DNA of 64,000 nucleotides, taken from contig NZ_JAMPYG010000010.1 of the NCBI RefSeq assembly GCF_023700745.1, positions 45,934 to 109,933 of the forward strand, written 5' to 3'. The position numbers were made by a program, and so were the translations under genes. The notes under the pieces are model-generated. The model saw only the letters and a program-made list of their open reading frames with translations, was not told the DNA's origin and did no database searches. How positions within the stretch are numbered: the first letter of the stretch is position 1; every line of letters begins with the position of its first letter. Shown here in pieces: positions 51,082-59,795 of this stretch. Source of the stretch: Rhodoferax sp. (GTDB lineage: Bacteria > Pseudomonadota > Gammaproteobacteria > Burkholderiales > Burkholderiaceae_C).

Positions 51082-52176
51082 TCAGGCTTGCGCAGGAATG
51101 GGTGCCAGCCCAGGATGCACGTCGCCGCACTGGGCACGTTGGCGCAAGGCATGCTCCATCACCACCAGCGCCAGCATGGCTTCCAGAATCGGGGTCGCAC
51201 GAATGCCCACGCAGGGGTCGTGGCGGCCTTTGGTAACGACTTCAGTGGGCTGGCCCGCCATGTCGATCGAGGCGCGCGGCGTCAGGATCGAGCTGGTCGG
51301 CTTGATGGCCACCGACACTTCCAGGTCCTGCCCACTCGTGATGCCGCCGAGCACGCCACCCGCGTTGTTGCCCATGAAGCCCTGGGGGGTCAGCGAATCA
51401 CCATGGGTGCTACCGCGCTGCGCCACGCTGGCAAAACCAGCGCCAATTTCCACACCCTTGACGGCGTTGACGCCCATCATGGCGTAGGCAATGTCGGCGT
51501 CCATCTTGTCAAACAGCGGTTCACCCAGGCCCACCGGCACGTTCGATGCCGACACGCGCAGGCGCGCACCACAGGAGTCGCCGCCCTTGCGCAACTCGCT
51601 CATGTAGGTTTCCAGCTTGGACACGTCGGCCACTGGCGCAAAAAATGGGTTCTGCGACACGTAGTCCCACGACTCAAAAGCTATCGGCAGCTCGCCAATT
51701 TGCGTCATGCAGCCGCGAAACACCGTGCCATATTGCTCAAACAGCCATTTCCTGGCCACCGCGCCAGCCGCCACCATGGGCGCCGTCAAGCGGGCGCTGG
51801 AGCGGCCACCGCCGCGCGGGTCACGAATGCCGTATTTCTGGAAATAGCTGTAGTCGGCGTGGCCCGGACGAAAGGTTTGAACGATGTTGCCGTAGTCTTT
51901 ACTGCGCTGGTCGGTGTTTCTGATCAGCAGGCAAATCGGCGTGCCGGTGGTTTTGCCCTCAAATACACCCGACAAAATTTCGACCGTGTCAGGCTCGTTA
52001 CGCTGGGTGACGTACTTGCTGGTGCCCGGCCGGCGCCGGTCCAGATCGGGCTGAATATCAGCCTCGGACAGCGCGAGCCCTGGCGGGCAGCCGTCAATCA
52101 CGCAGCCAATGGCCGGACCGTGGGATTCACCAAAGTTGGTGACTGCGAATAAATTTCCAAAGGTATTGCCGCTCAT
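51082..52176 (-). CDS. aroC: Chorismate synthase
   Basis: [59 protein letters not shown]-like end. Confidence 0.96.
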   Translation of the reverse strand: MSGNTFGNLFAVTNFGESHGPAIGCVIDGCPPGLALSEADIQPDLDRRRPGTSKYVTQRNEPDTVEILSGVFEGKTTGTPICLLIRNTDQRSKDYGNIVQTFRPGHADYSYFQKYGIRDPRGGGRSSARLTAPMVAAGAVARKWLFEQYGTVFRGCMTQIGELPIAFESWDYVSQNPFFAPVADVSKLETYMSELRKGGDSCGARLRVSASNVPVGLGEPLFDKMDADIAYAMMGVNAVKGVEIGAGFASVAQRGSTHGDSLTPQGFMGNNAGGVLGGITSGQDLEVSVAIKPTSSILTPRASIDMAGQPTEVVTKGRHDPCVGIRATPILEAMLALVVMEHALRQRAQCGDVHPGLAPIPAQA

Positions 52177-52225
52177 GGGGCGCGATTATCCCAGAGCGGA
52201 CCGCCCAGTGGGCGAAGCCCTGAAA

Positions 52226-52690
52226 CTAGAGCTTGGGCGCGTCTGCCGGTTCCTGGCCTTCGGGCCAGTCATGGATGTAGGCCTTGAGCATCTTGTTCTC
52301 AAAGTTCTGGCTGTCCACCACGGCACGGGCCACGTCGTGAAAGCTGATCACGCCCATCAGCACTTTTTTGTTCATGACCGGCATGTAACGCGCATGGCGC
52401 TCCAGCATCATGCGTCGCACCTCGTCCATGTCGGTCTCGGTGGTGCAGGTCAGCGGCGAATCGTCCATGGCCGTGCGCACAACGGTGCTGCTGATGCTGC
52501 CACCAGTTTTGACCAGTACCTTGGTGAGCTCGCGAACCGTGAGCATGCCCACCAATTCACCCTGCTCCATGACGACCAGTGAACCAATATCGCGGTCATC
52601 CATCAACTTGAGTGCGTTTATCAGAAGCTCGTCGGGTGAGACTGTAAACAGCGTGCCGCCTTTGATGCGCAAAATATCACTGACTTTCAT
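52226..52690 (-). CDS. CBS-domain protein (two CBS motifs)
   Basis: LINALKLMDDRDIGSLVVMEQGELVGMLTVRELTKVL; ERHARYMPVMNKKVLMGVISFHDVARAVVD. Confidence 0.88.
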   Translation of the reverse strand: MKVSDILRIKGGTLFTVSPDELLINALKLMDDRDIGSLVVMEQGELVGMLTVRELTKVLVKTGGSISSTVVRTAMDDSPLTCTTETDMDEVRRMMLERHARYMPVMNKKVLMGVISFHDVARAVVDSQNFENKMLKAYIHDWPEGQEPADAPKL

Positions 52691-52845
52691 GGTGCTCCTC
52701 GTGATGAACAGGTCACAGATGACCGAATAAGTAATCCGAAATATAGCCCACAATCAGGGCGTCTTGGTCAGTGATTTCCATCAGCTTGCGGCTAATTGTT
52801 TAAAAATATTGATCCCAAGCAGTTTGATTACCTCGAAAGGCAACC

Positions 52846-54144
52846 ATGCCCGGCTATTCCGACCCAGGTTTTGACACCCTCGCCCTGCACGCAGGCGCGG
52901 CACCTGACCCCGCCACCGGCGCCCGCGCGCTGCCGATTTACCTCACCACCTCGTTTGTCTTCGAGTCCAGCGACCACGCCCAGTCGCTGTTCAACCTGGA
53001 GCGCGCCGGCCATGTCTACAGCCGCATCAGCAACCCCACCAACGCCGTGCTGGAGCAGCGCATCAGCGCGCTCGAAGGCGGCATAGGCGCGATTGCGGTG
53101 GCCAGCGGCCAGGCCGCGCTGCACCTGAGCATTGCCACGCTGATGGGCGCCGGCAGCCACATCGTGGCCAGCACGGCGCTCTATGGCGGCAGCCAGAACC
53201 TGCTGCACTACACGCTGCGCCGCTTTGGCATCGAAACCACCTTTGTCAAGCCCGGCGACATCGACGGCTGGCGTGCTGCGGTGCGGCCCAACACCCGGCT
53301 CTTTTTTGGCGAAACCGTGGGCAACCCCGGCCTCGACGTGCTCGACATTCCCACGGTAAGCAGCATCGCCCATGAAGCCGGCGTGCCGCTGCTGGTGGAC
53401 TCGACCCTGACCACACCCTGGCTGATGAAGCCGTTTGAACACGGCGCCGATCTGGTCTACCACTCGGCCACCAAGTTCCTCAGCGGCCACGGTACGGTGA
53501 TTGGCGGGCTGGTGGTGGATGGCGGCAGTTTTGACTGGGAGGCATCAAGCCGGTTCCCGGAGCTGTGCCAGCCCTACGACGGGTTTCACAACATGGTGTT
53601 CTCCGAAGAATCCACCGTTGGTGCATTTTTGCTGCGCGCTCGCCGTGAAGGCCTGCGCGACTTTGGCGCCTGCCTGTCATCGCACTCGGCCTGGCTCATT
53701 TTGCAGGGCATGGAAACCCTGCCGCTGCGTATGGCGCGGCATATGGGCAACACGCAGAAAGTGGTCGAATTCCTGGCCAGCCAAGCCTTTGTGGCGCGTG
53801 TCGGTCACCCCATGCTGGACAGCCACCCCAGCCACGCGCTTGCCGCAAAGTTGCTGCCGCGCGGCGCGGGCTCGGTGTTCAGTTTTGATTTGAAGGGCAG
53901 CAGGAACCAGGGCAAGGCCTTTGTCGAGGGGCTCAAGCTGTTCAGCCACCTGGCCAACGTGGGCGACTGCCGCAGCCTGGTCATTCACCCGGCCAGCACC
54001 ACACACTTCCGCATGGATGATGCGGCCCTGGCCGCGGCCGGCATCACGCAGGGGACGATCCGCCTGAGCATCGGGCTGGAAGACCCCGATGATCTGATCG
54101 ACGACCTGAAACGGGCCCTCAAAGCCGCGGAGAAAGCAGCATGA
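52846..54144 (+). CDS. metY: O-acetylhomoserine aminocarboxypropyltransferase / O-succinylhomoserine sulfhydrylase family
   Basis: FDTLALHAGAAPDPATGARALPIYLTTSFVFESSDHAQSLFNLERAGHVYSRISNPTNAVLEQRISALEGG; HSATKFLSGHGT. Confidence 0.88.
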   Translation: MPGYSDPGFDTLALHAGAAPDPATGARALPIYLTTSFVFESSDHAQSLFNLERAGHVYSRISNPTNAVLEQRISALEGGIGAIAVASGQAALHLSIATLMGAGSHIVASTALYGGSQNLLHYTLRRFGIETTFVKPGDIDGWRAAVRPNTRLFFGETVGNPGLDVLDIPTVSSIAHEAGVPLLVDSTLTTPWLMKPFEHGADLVYHSATKFLSGHGTVIGGLVVDGGSFDWEASSRFPELCQPYDGFHNMVFSEESTVGAFLLRARREGLRDFGACLSSHSAWLILQGMETLPLRMARHMGNTQKVVEFLASQAFVARVGHPMLDSHPSHALAAKLLPRGAGSVFSFDLKGSRNQGKAFVEGLKLFSHLANVGDCRSLVIHPASTTHFRMDDAALAAAGITQGTIRLSIGLEDPDDLIDDLKRALKAAEKAA

Positions 54145-54962
54145 TCCTTACCGTCAACGGCCACCCCAGCTACTGCTACACCGGCGGCAAAGCCTTTGAT
54201 GCCACCCAACCGACCGCCATCTTCATCCACGGCGTGCTCAATGACCACAGCGTCTGGATTCTGCAGACACGCTACCTGGCGCACCATGGCTGGAACGTGC
54301 TGGCGGTGGACCTGCCCGGCCACTGCCGCAGCGGCGGCGAGCCACCGGCCAGCGTTGAAGACGCGGCCGACTTTGTGCTGGCCCTGATGGACGCAACGGG
54401 TCTGGAAAAAGCCGCGCTCATCGGCCACAGCCTGGGCTCGTTGATTGCACTGGAAGCTGCCGCCAGAGCGCCCAGTCGCGTAAGCCAACTGGTGCTTGTC
54501 GGCATTGCCTTCCCGATGCGCGTATCCCCTGCCCTGCTGGAGACTTCAGTCAGCGCGCCGATGAAGGCATTGGAAATGGTCAATGTGTTTTCCCGCGCCA
54601 CGCTGGCCCCACCACCCTCCGCCCTCGGACCGGGCACCTGGGTTTATGGCGCGTCGATGGCGCTGGGGCGCCGGGTCATGGCCAGCAACACAACAGTGAA
54701 TGTTTTTTATACCGGCTTCAAGGCCTGTGACAGCTACCAGAACGGTCTGGAGGCCATGGCCCAAGTGACCTGCCCGGTGCTGTTTGTACTGGGCAAAATG
54801 GACCAGATGACGCCACCCAAGGCCGCCCAGGAACTGGTCAAACTCGCCAAAGATGGCCGGGTGGTCTATTTGCCTGGCGGGCACCAGCAGATGAATGAAA
54901 CGCCTGAGGAGATGCTGGCGGCATTGAACGGGTTTTTGACGGTTAAAAAGCGGGAAGAGTGA
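54141..54962 (+). CDS. Alpha/beta hydrolase
   Basis: FIHGVLNDHSVW; AALIGHSLGSLIALEAAAR; VVYLPGGHQQMNE; 4-bp overlap with metY. Confidence 0.9.
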   Translation: MILTVNGHPSYCYTGGKAFDATQPTAIFIHGVLNDHSVWILQTRYLAHHGWNVLAVDLPGHCRSGGEPPASVEDAADFVLALMDATGLEKAALIGHSLGSLIALEAAARAPSRVSQLVLVGIAFPMRVSPALLETSVSAPMKALEMVNVFSRATLAPPPSALGPGTWVYGASMALGRRVMASNTTVNVFYTGFKACDSYQNGLEAMAQVTCPVLFVLGKMDQMTPPKAAQELVKLAKDGRVVYLPGGHQQMNETPEEMLAALNGFLTVKKREE

Positions 54963-55046
54963 CTGAATCAATGTCTCGTAAAGTCTGATTGCGTTTAGTC
55001 GATGCGATATTTCGTGCGGTCACTTCCGACCCAAAGCGGACGACGC

Positions 55047-56003
55047 TCAGCCGCATCCAAAGGTTCTTCTCCATTCGCTGGGACTGACTTGGTTTCTGCG
55101 TTTGAAGTGCTGACGCAGTGAGGTAGGGGTTTGAAACCCGACCAAGTCAGAGATGGTCTCCACAGGCAAAGAGGTGCTCTCCAGTAACTCTCGTGTGCGT
55201 TGCAGGCGTTCGTTGATTAACCAGTCTTTAAATGACATGCCGGTAGCCTTGCTAAAGTGGCGCGTGAACGTGCGCCGGCTCATAGCGGCGCGTTGTGCCA
55301 GCGCATCGACGGAGTGGGTCTGGTTCAGATGCTCCCGCAAATAGTCCAGCAACGGATTGATCCTGGCGTCTTGCGTTGATGGGGCAACAGGTTGCTCAAT
55401 AAACTGCGCTTGCCCACCTTCTCGGTGAGGCGGTACAACCATCATCCGGGCGACTTTGTTCGCCGTTTTTTGGCCGTAAAACTTGCGCACGATGTAGAGA
55501 CAGCAGTCCAAGCTGGCCCCTGTACCGGCAGATGTGATCAGGCCGTCATCATCTACATACAGCGCATTCATATCTAACTGCACTTGCGGAAAGCGAAGCT
55601 TGAAATCTTGCTCCGCCATCCAGTGTGTGGAAGCGCGTTTGCCATCAAGCAAGCCTGCATAGGCCAGTGCATACGCGCCGTAGCACAGACCCACTATATG
55701 GGCTCCTCGCTGGCGTGCCTGGAGCAAGGCGGCTATCAACTTTGGCTCAGGACTTTCGTCCAGATCATGCCAACCGGGAATCACGACGATGTTCGCCTGG
55801 GCAAGCAACTCCAGCCCGCCATCGGGTTGAACAAGCAATGCGCGCTCGGCAGGCAGTGCTGTGCCTCCCGGCGTGACGATCTTCAGGTCGAACAGAGCAT
55901 GCTCGGGCACATGGGAGCTGAAAATCAAGTACGGCACGCCAAAGTGAAACGGGCTGAAATGCGGGTAGGTAACGAGGGCTACGAGGGGAAGTGGCTTTGA
56001 CAT
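55047..56003 (-). CDS. GlxA-family AraC-type regulator (DJ-1/PfpI domain + AraC HTH)
   Basis: IVGLCYGAYALAYAGLLDGKRASTHW; RAAMSRRTFTRHFSKATGMSFKDWLINERLQRTRELLESTSLPVETISDLVGFQTPTSLRQHFKR. Confidence 0.9.
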   Translation of the reverse strand: MSKPLPLVALVTYPHFSPFHFGVPYLIFSSHVPEHALFDLKIVTPGGTALPAERALLVQPDGGLELLAQANIVVIPGWHDLDESPEPKLIAALLQARQRGAHIVGLCYGAYALAYAGLLDGKRASTHWMAEQDFKLRFPQVQLDMNALYVDDDGLITSAGTGASLDCCLYIVRKFYGQKTANKVARMMVVPPHREGGQAQFIEQPVAPSTQDARINPLLDYLREHLNQTHSVDALAQRAAMSRRTFTRHFSKATGMSFKDWLINERLQRTRELLESTSLPVETISDLVGFQTPTSLRQHFKRRNQVSPSEWRRTFGCG

Positions 56004-56120
56004 GGCGTTAAAAAGCGAAGTGGCCCGAATCTTTCGAAGATTGACTTAAAGGTCAATTCTACAAAGAAGCTTGAGGTACCACAATAGAGGCTTCTTCAAA
56101 TTCAATTCTGGTGGTTATGT

Positions 56121-57008
56121 ATGTACTCGCTGAAAACCTTTGCTCCCTTGATGGTGTCGCTGTCGCTTGGAACCTTTGCGGCTACCGCTTGGTCATCCCC
56201 TGAAACTGCCACCGACACCTCAGTCGAGGTGCAGCTGATCCGTAACGCAACGGTCAAGATCGACTTTTCTGGTACGACCTTTTTGGTAGATCCTATGTTG
56301 TCGGCTAAAGGGGAATGGCCAGGCTTCCCGGATACTTACCGCAGTGAACTGAGAAACCCTTTGGTAGACCTGCCTTTTTCAGCTAAAGATGTGCTCGACA
56401 GCGTGGAAGCGGTGGTCGTGACCCACACCCATACGGACCACTGGGATGAGGCCGCGCAAAAAACGATTCCCAAGAGTCTGCCTGTATTCACGCAGAACGA
56501 AGCTGATGCAAAGATGATTCGTAGTCAAGGCTTCAAAGATGTACGCGTACTCGAAGGCTCCACTACATTTATGGGCGTCAAGCTGAGCAAGACCGGCGGT
56601 CAGCATGGCACTGATTTGTGGTTTGCGGACCCCGTGCGTTCTAAGGCGATGGGCCCAGTCATGGGCGTCGTGTTTTCTGCTCCTAAGGCCAAAACGGTCT
56701 ACGTGGCCGGCGACACTGTGTGGCGTCCAGAAGTGGATCAGGCGCTGGAGCAGCACAAGCCAGACGTGGTGATTCTTAACACTGGGAGCGCGCTCATGAG
56801 TGGTTTTGAGCAGCATCCCATCATCATGGGCAAGCAGGACACACTACAAGCTACAAAGGCCGCACCCAATGCGGCAATCGTGGCCGTGCATATGGATTCT
56901 GTGAACCACATGTCACTTAGCCGGAAAGAGCTGAGTGAATTTGTGAAAGACCAAAAAATTGAGAAAAGTGTGATGATACCTGCGGATGGTGAGAGCATGA
57001 AGTTCTGA
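56121..57008 (+). CDS. Secreted MBL-fold (UlaG-like) metal-dependent hydrolase
   Basis: Signal peptide; VVVTHTHTDHWDEAAQKTIPKSLPVF; TVYVAGDTVW. Confidence 0.87.
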   Translation: MYSLKTFAPLMVSLSLGTFAATAWSSPETATDTSVEVQLIRNATVKIDFSGTTFLVDPMLSAKGEWPGFPDTYRSELRNPLVDLPFSAKDVLDSVEAVVVTHTHTDHWDEAAQKTIPKSLPVFTQNEADAKMIRSQGFKDVRVLEGSTTFMGVKLSKTGGQHGTDLWFADPVRSKAMGPVMGVVFSAPKAKTVYVAGDTVWRPEVDQALEQHKPDVVILNTGSALMSGFEQHPIIMGKQDTLQATKAAPNAAIVAVHMDSVNHMSLSRKELSEFVKDQKIEKSVMIPADGESMKF

Positions 57009-57066
57009 TGAAATAAAGCCGCCTAAAAGTTTAGGCGGTCTCTCTAACACTAGAAAAGGAAACCCA

Positions 57067-57555
57067 ATGAAAAAGGCACTAATCGTTATCGATATTCAGA
57101 ATGATTACTTTCCTGGCGGCGCATTCACACTGGAAAATGCCAACGAAGCTTGCAAAGGGGCCGTTGAGGCCATTGAACAAGCGAAGCGCGATGGATGGCT
57201 GGTTGTTGGGGTGCAGCATGTCAATTCTGCCGATGCCCCGGCTTTCAAGCCCGACACCGAAGGCGTGAAAATCCACAATACCATTGCTGCCGCATTGGGT
57301 GACGCGCCCATCGTTGTAAAAAGTGAAGCCGACAGTTTCTTCAAAACAAATTTGGTGCAAATCGTGCGCGACGCTAGCATCACCGACCTTTATCTCACCG
57401 GCATGATGACTCAGCACTGTGTAACCCATACCGCACTGTCTCCACAAGCGAGCGACATGAAAGTCCATATCATCGCCAAAGGCTGTGCCGCACCCGCCAA
57501 AGCCTTGAGTGACTTGGCCCTGCAAGGTCTGAGCGCTCGATGCGACGTTGTATAG
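57067..57555 (+). CDS. Isochorismatase-family cysteine hydrolase
   Basis: KKALIVIDIQNDYFPGGAFTLENA; LTGMMTQHCVTHTALSPQASDMKVHIIAKGCAAPAKAL. Confidence 0.9.
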   Translation: MKKALIVIDIQNDYFPGGAFTLENANEACKGAVEAIEQAKRDGWLVVGVQHVNSADAPAFKPDTEGVKIHNTIAAALGDAPIVVKSEADSFFKTNLVQIVRDASITDLYLTGMMTQHCVTHTALSPQASDMKVHIIAKGCAAPAKALSDLALQGLSARCDVV

Positions 57556-57901
57556 AACCATCACTGCGCGCTATTAAGTTCGAGCAAGCCCTGCGCAACG
57601 GCCCCAGTGCACGCAGGGCAATCTTCCAAAAAACAGCCTAGAAAGTCGAAGGCAAATTGGCGCAAATAGATATATTTGGTATATGTCTGGACATGAAAAA
57701 AATGACTTTATCGTCCCAACATTTCAAGGCTGCTTTCATTCTTCGACGGCATCACCACTTCCCACCGGTTATTGTTATCTCTCGGGTTCGGCATTGATTT
57801 TAAAAGTGACAAGGCACGATGAACCCAAAAGTCCGTTTTTGGCGATACTGGAGGTCACGCAGGAAGGTCCGATTATGGCCGATGGCCGACCTTCAATTTA
57901 C

Positions 57902-58051
57902 TCAGAGTCGGGAAAGCAGTTTCAAGCCATCCGGGCGCAACTCCCCCTTGGGTGACACATGCCGGTACAGCGTCTGCCGGGTAATGTTCATCTCAGCACA
58001 CAGATCACCCACCTTGGTTTCGGGCTGGCCCATCAACTGCCAGACGAAGGC
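57902..58051 (-). pseudogene. C-terminal HTH remnant of a serine recombinase (resolvase/invertase)
   Basis: Minus-strand translation AFVWQLMGQPETKVGDLCAEMNITRQTLYRHVSPKGELRPDGLKLLSRL*. Confidence 0.82.
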
Positions 58052-58679
58052 CAAACCCGATTAGCAGAGCGGCGAATGTCCAACGCTGGATGACTTGAAT
58101 AGTTGGATTGTGCTCCATCCAATAGCCCAGGGCTGCGCCTGTCAACGCATAACAAACATCAAAAAGAAAGCCGAGCGCCACGAGCACAATGCCCAGCAGC
58201 AAGAATTGTCCCGCCACGTTACCAGCGTCTGCATGAACGAACTGGGGCAGCAATACCGAACAGAATAGCAGTGCCTTAGGATTAATGACATTGGTCAATA
58301 TGCCTCGCAACACTGCTGTGCGATGCGTCGATGCCAAGGTCGCTGAGGGTGAGGGCGAGAGTTTAGGAACCAGCGAAGACGTGCGTACAATCTTGATGCC
58401 TAGCCATATCAGATAGGCAGCACCAATGATGCGCATCGCCTCAAAGGCCCAAGGTACTGTTTTTAGAAGCGTGGCTAGGCCTACTGCGGCGAGCGTTACG
58501 TGCATTGCGCGTGCAATGCACAGACCCATCGCGGTCAATAAGGCCGTTTTGCGGCCCTGCGAGCTGGAAGTCTGCAGGACCAGCAACATGTCAGGGCCAG
58601 GTACCAAGTAAACCGCGACCAGTGCGCCAATGAACAATCCCAATTCCGCCATGATTTTCGCTTCCAAATGTGTTTCCAT
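58005..58679 (-). CDS. LysE/RhtB-family exporter
   Basis: AVYLVPGPDMLLVLQTSSSQGRKTALLTAMGLCIARAMHV; ILTNVINPKALLFCSVLLPQF. Confidence 0.9.
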   Translation of the reverse strand: METHLEAKIMAELGLFIGALVAVYLVPGPDMLLVLQTSSSQGRKTALLTAMGLCIARAMHVTLAAVGLATLLKTVPWAFEAMRIIGAAYLIWLGIKIVRTSSLVPKLSPSPSATLASTHRTAVLRGILTNVINPKALLFCSVLLPQFVHADAGNVAGQFLLLGIVLVALGFLFDVCYALTGAALGYWMEHNPTIQVIQRWTFAALLIGFGLRLAVDGPARNQGG

Positions 58680-58694
58680 GGCTATAAAGTTTAT

Positions 58695-58749
58695 CCAATA
58701 ATGTATCCGATTGGATTGCGAAATATTATAAAAATTAGTACATTATTGG
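58695..58749. promoter_or_regulatory. Perfect 11-bp inverted repeat CCAATAATGTA-N33-TACATTATTGG, candidate Lrp-family operator
   Basis: Lies between divergent lysE-like and lrp-like genes. Confidence 0.6.
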
Positions 58750-58786
58750 CATATTTATCTATTTTCATATTGTTTTATTGAAATTT

Positions 58787-59266
58787 ATGCCAATCCTTAA
58801 GCTTGATTCGATTGACCACCGAATTCTGACTGCTCTCCAGCGTGACGCCCGACTCACCAATGTGCAACTTGCCGAGGAAGTCAGCTTGTCGCCATCGCCT
58901 TGCTTGCGTCGTGTACGCCTGCTTGAAGAAGCGGGGTTCATTCGTGGTTACCATGCTTCGCTGGATAGAGCGGGAGTTGGGCTAGGGTTAACGGTGTTCG
59001 TAGGAGTCAAGGTCGAGCGGCATCAAGATGAGACCTCTACTGCTTTTCGCAATGCCGTAGTTCTATTGCCAGAGGTCATCTCCGCTCACCTAGTATCGGG
59101 TGAATCCGATTTTCTGCTGCAGGTCGTCGTACCGGATTTACCTGCTTACGAGAAATTTCTGTTAGGTGCACTGCTCAAACTGCCGGGTGTCAGCGATATC
59201 CGCAGCAACTTTGCGATTGCCACTGTCAAGGCACAGACCCCATTGCCACTCACGCAGTTGGCTTAA
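58787..59266 (+). CDS. Lrp/AsnC-family transcriptional regulator
   Basis: LDSIDHRILTALQRDARLTNVQLAEEVSLSPSPCLRRVRLLEEAGFIRGYHASLD. Confidence 0.93.
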   Translation: MPILKLDSIDHRILTALQRDARLTNVQLAEEVSLSPSPCLRRVRLLEEAGFIRGYHASLDRAGVGLGLTVFVGVKVERHQDETSTAFRNAVVLLPEVISAHLVSGESDFLLQVVVPDLPAYEKFLLGALLKLPGVSDIRSNFAIATVKAQTPLPLTQLA

Positions 59267-59445
59267 TGTCGATGAGTCAGACCAAGCCGCTCACGCATAC
59301 GACGTTGTGAAAGCTTGTCATACCTACTTCCGCCTCGCTGCGGTGACGGAGAATGGTGCCTTGGGATTAAGTACGGCTGCTTCTGGCCCGAAACGGCCGT
59401 TTGAGCTTTTCCGATGAGCGACCGCCTCAGCTAAAAAGAGTCAGG

Positions 59446-59480
59446 CAGTTGCAGTACCGATTCAACTGCATTTTTTATTT
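59446..59480 (+). terminator. Candidate Rho-independent terminator
   Basis: GCAGTTG-N11-CAACTGC-ATTTTTTATTT. Confidence 0.6.
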
Positions 59481-59723
59481 ATAAAACGCCTCCACCCTGC
59501 CCTTGAGCTTGATCAGCAGCGGGTTGCCCTTGCGGTCGCGGGTTTTACCGGCGGGCACTTTGACCCAGCCTTCGCTGACGCAGTATTCCTCGACGTTGAA
59601 GAGCTCCTTGTCGTTGAGCCGGATGCCGATGTCGTGTTCAAACACAGCCGCAACATGGTGCGGGCTGCGCGCGTCGGTCGACAGGTGGTCGGGGAGTTCG
59701 GGCTTTTGTGGGGTGTCGGTCAT
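59475..59723 (-). CDS. DUF3297-type small conserved protein
   Basis: PPHHVAAVFEHDIGIRLNDKELFNVEEYCVSEGWVKVPAGKTRDRKGNPLLIKLKGRVEAFY-type sequence. Confidence 0.8.
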   Translation of the reverse strand: MTDTPQKPELPDHLSTDARSPHHVAAVFEHDIGIRLNDKELFNVEEYCVSEGWVKVPAGKTRDRKGNPLLIKLKGRVEAFYK

Positions 59724-59795
59724 GAGGTTTTTCGTGTGAATACAGATAAAAGTGGTCTATTTTCCAACATTCGGCCGCAGCAATTTGCAGACCCG

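Noticed and set aside
57683-57955. 90-aa + ORF (MSGHEKNDFIVPTFQGCF...)
   Set aside because: No recognisable family; its 3' end overlaps the antisense recombinase remnant, so coding status cannot be supported.
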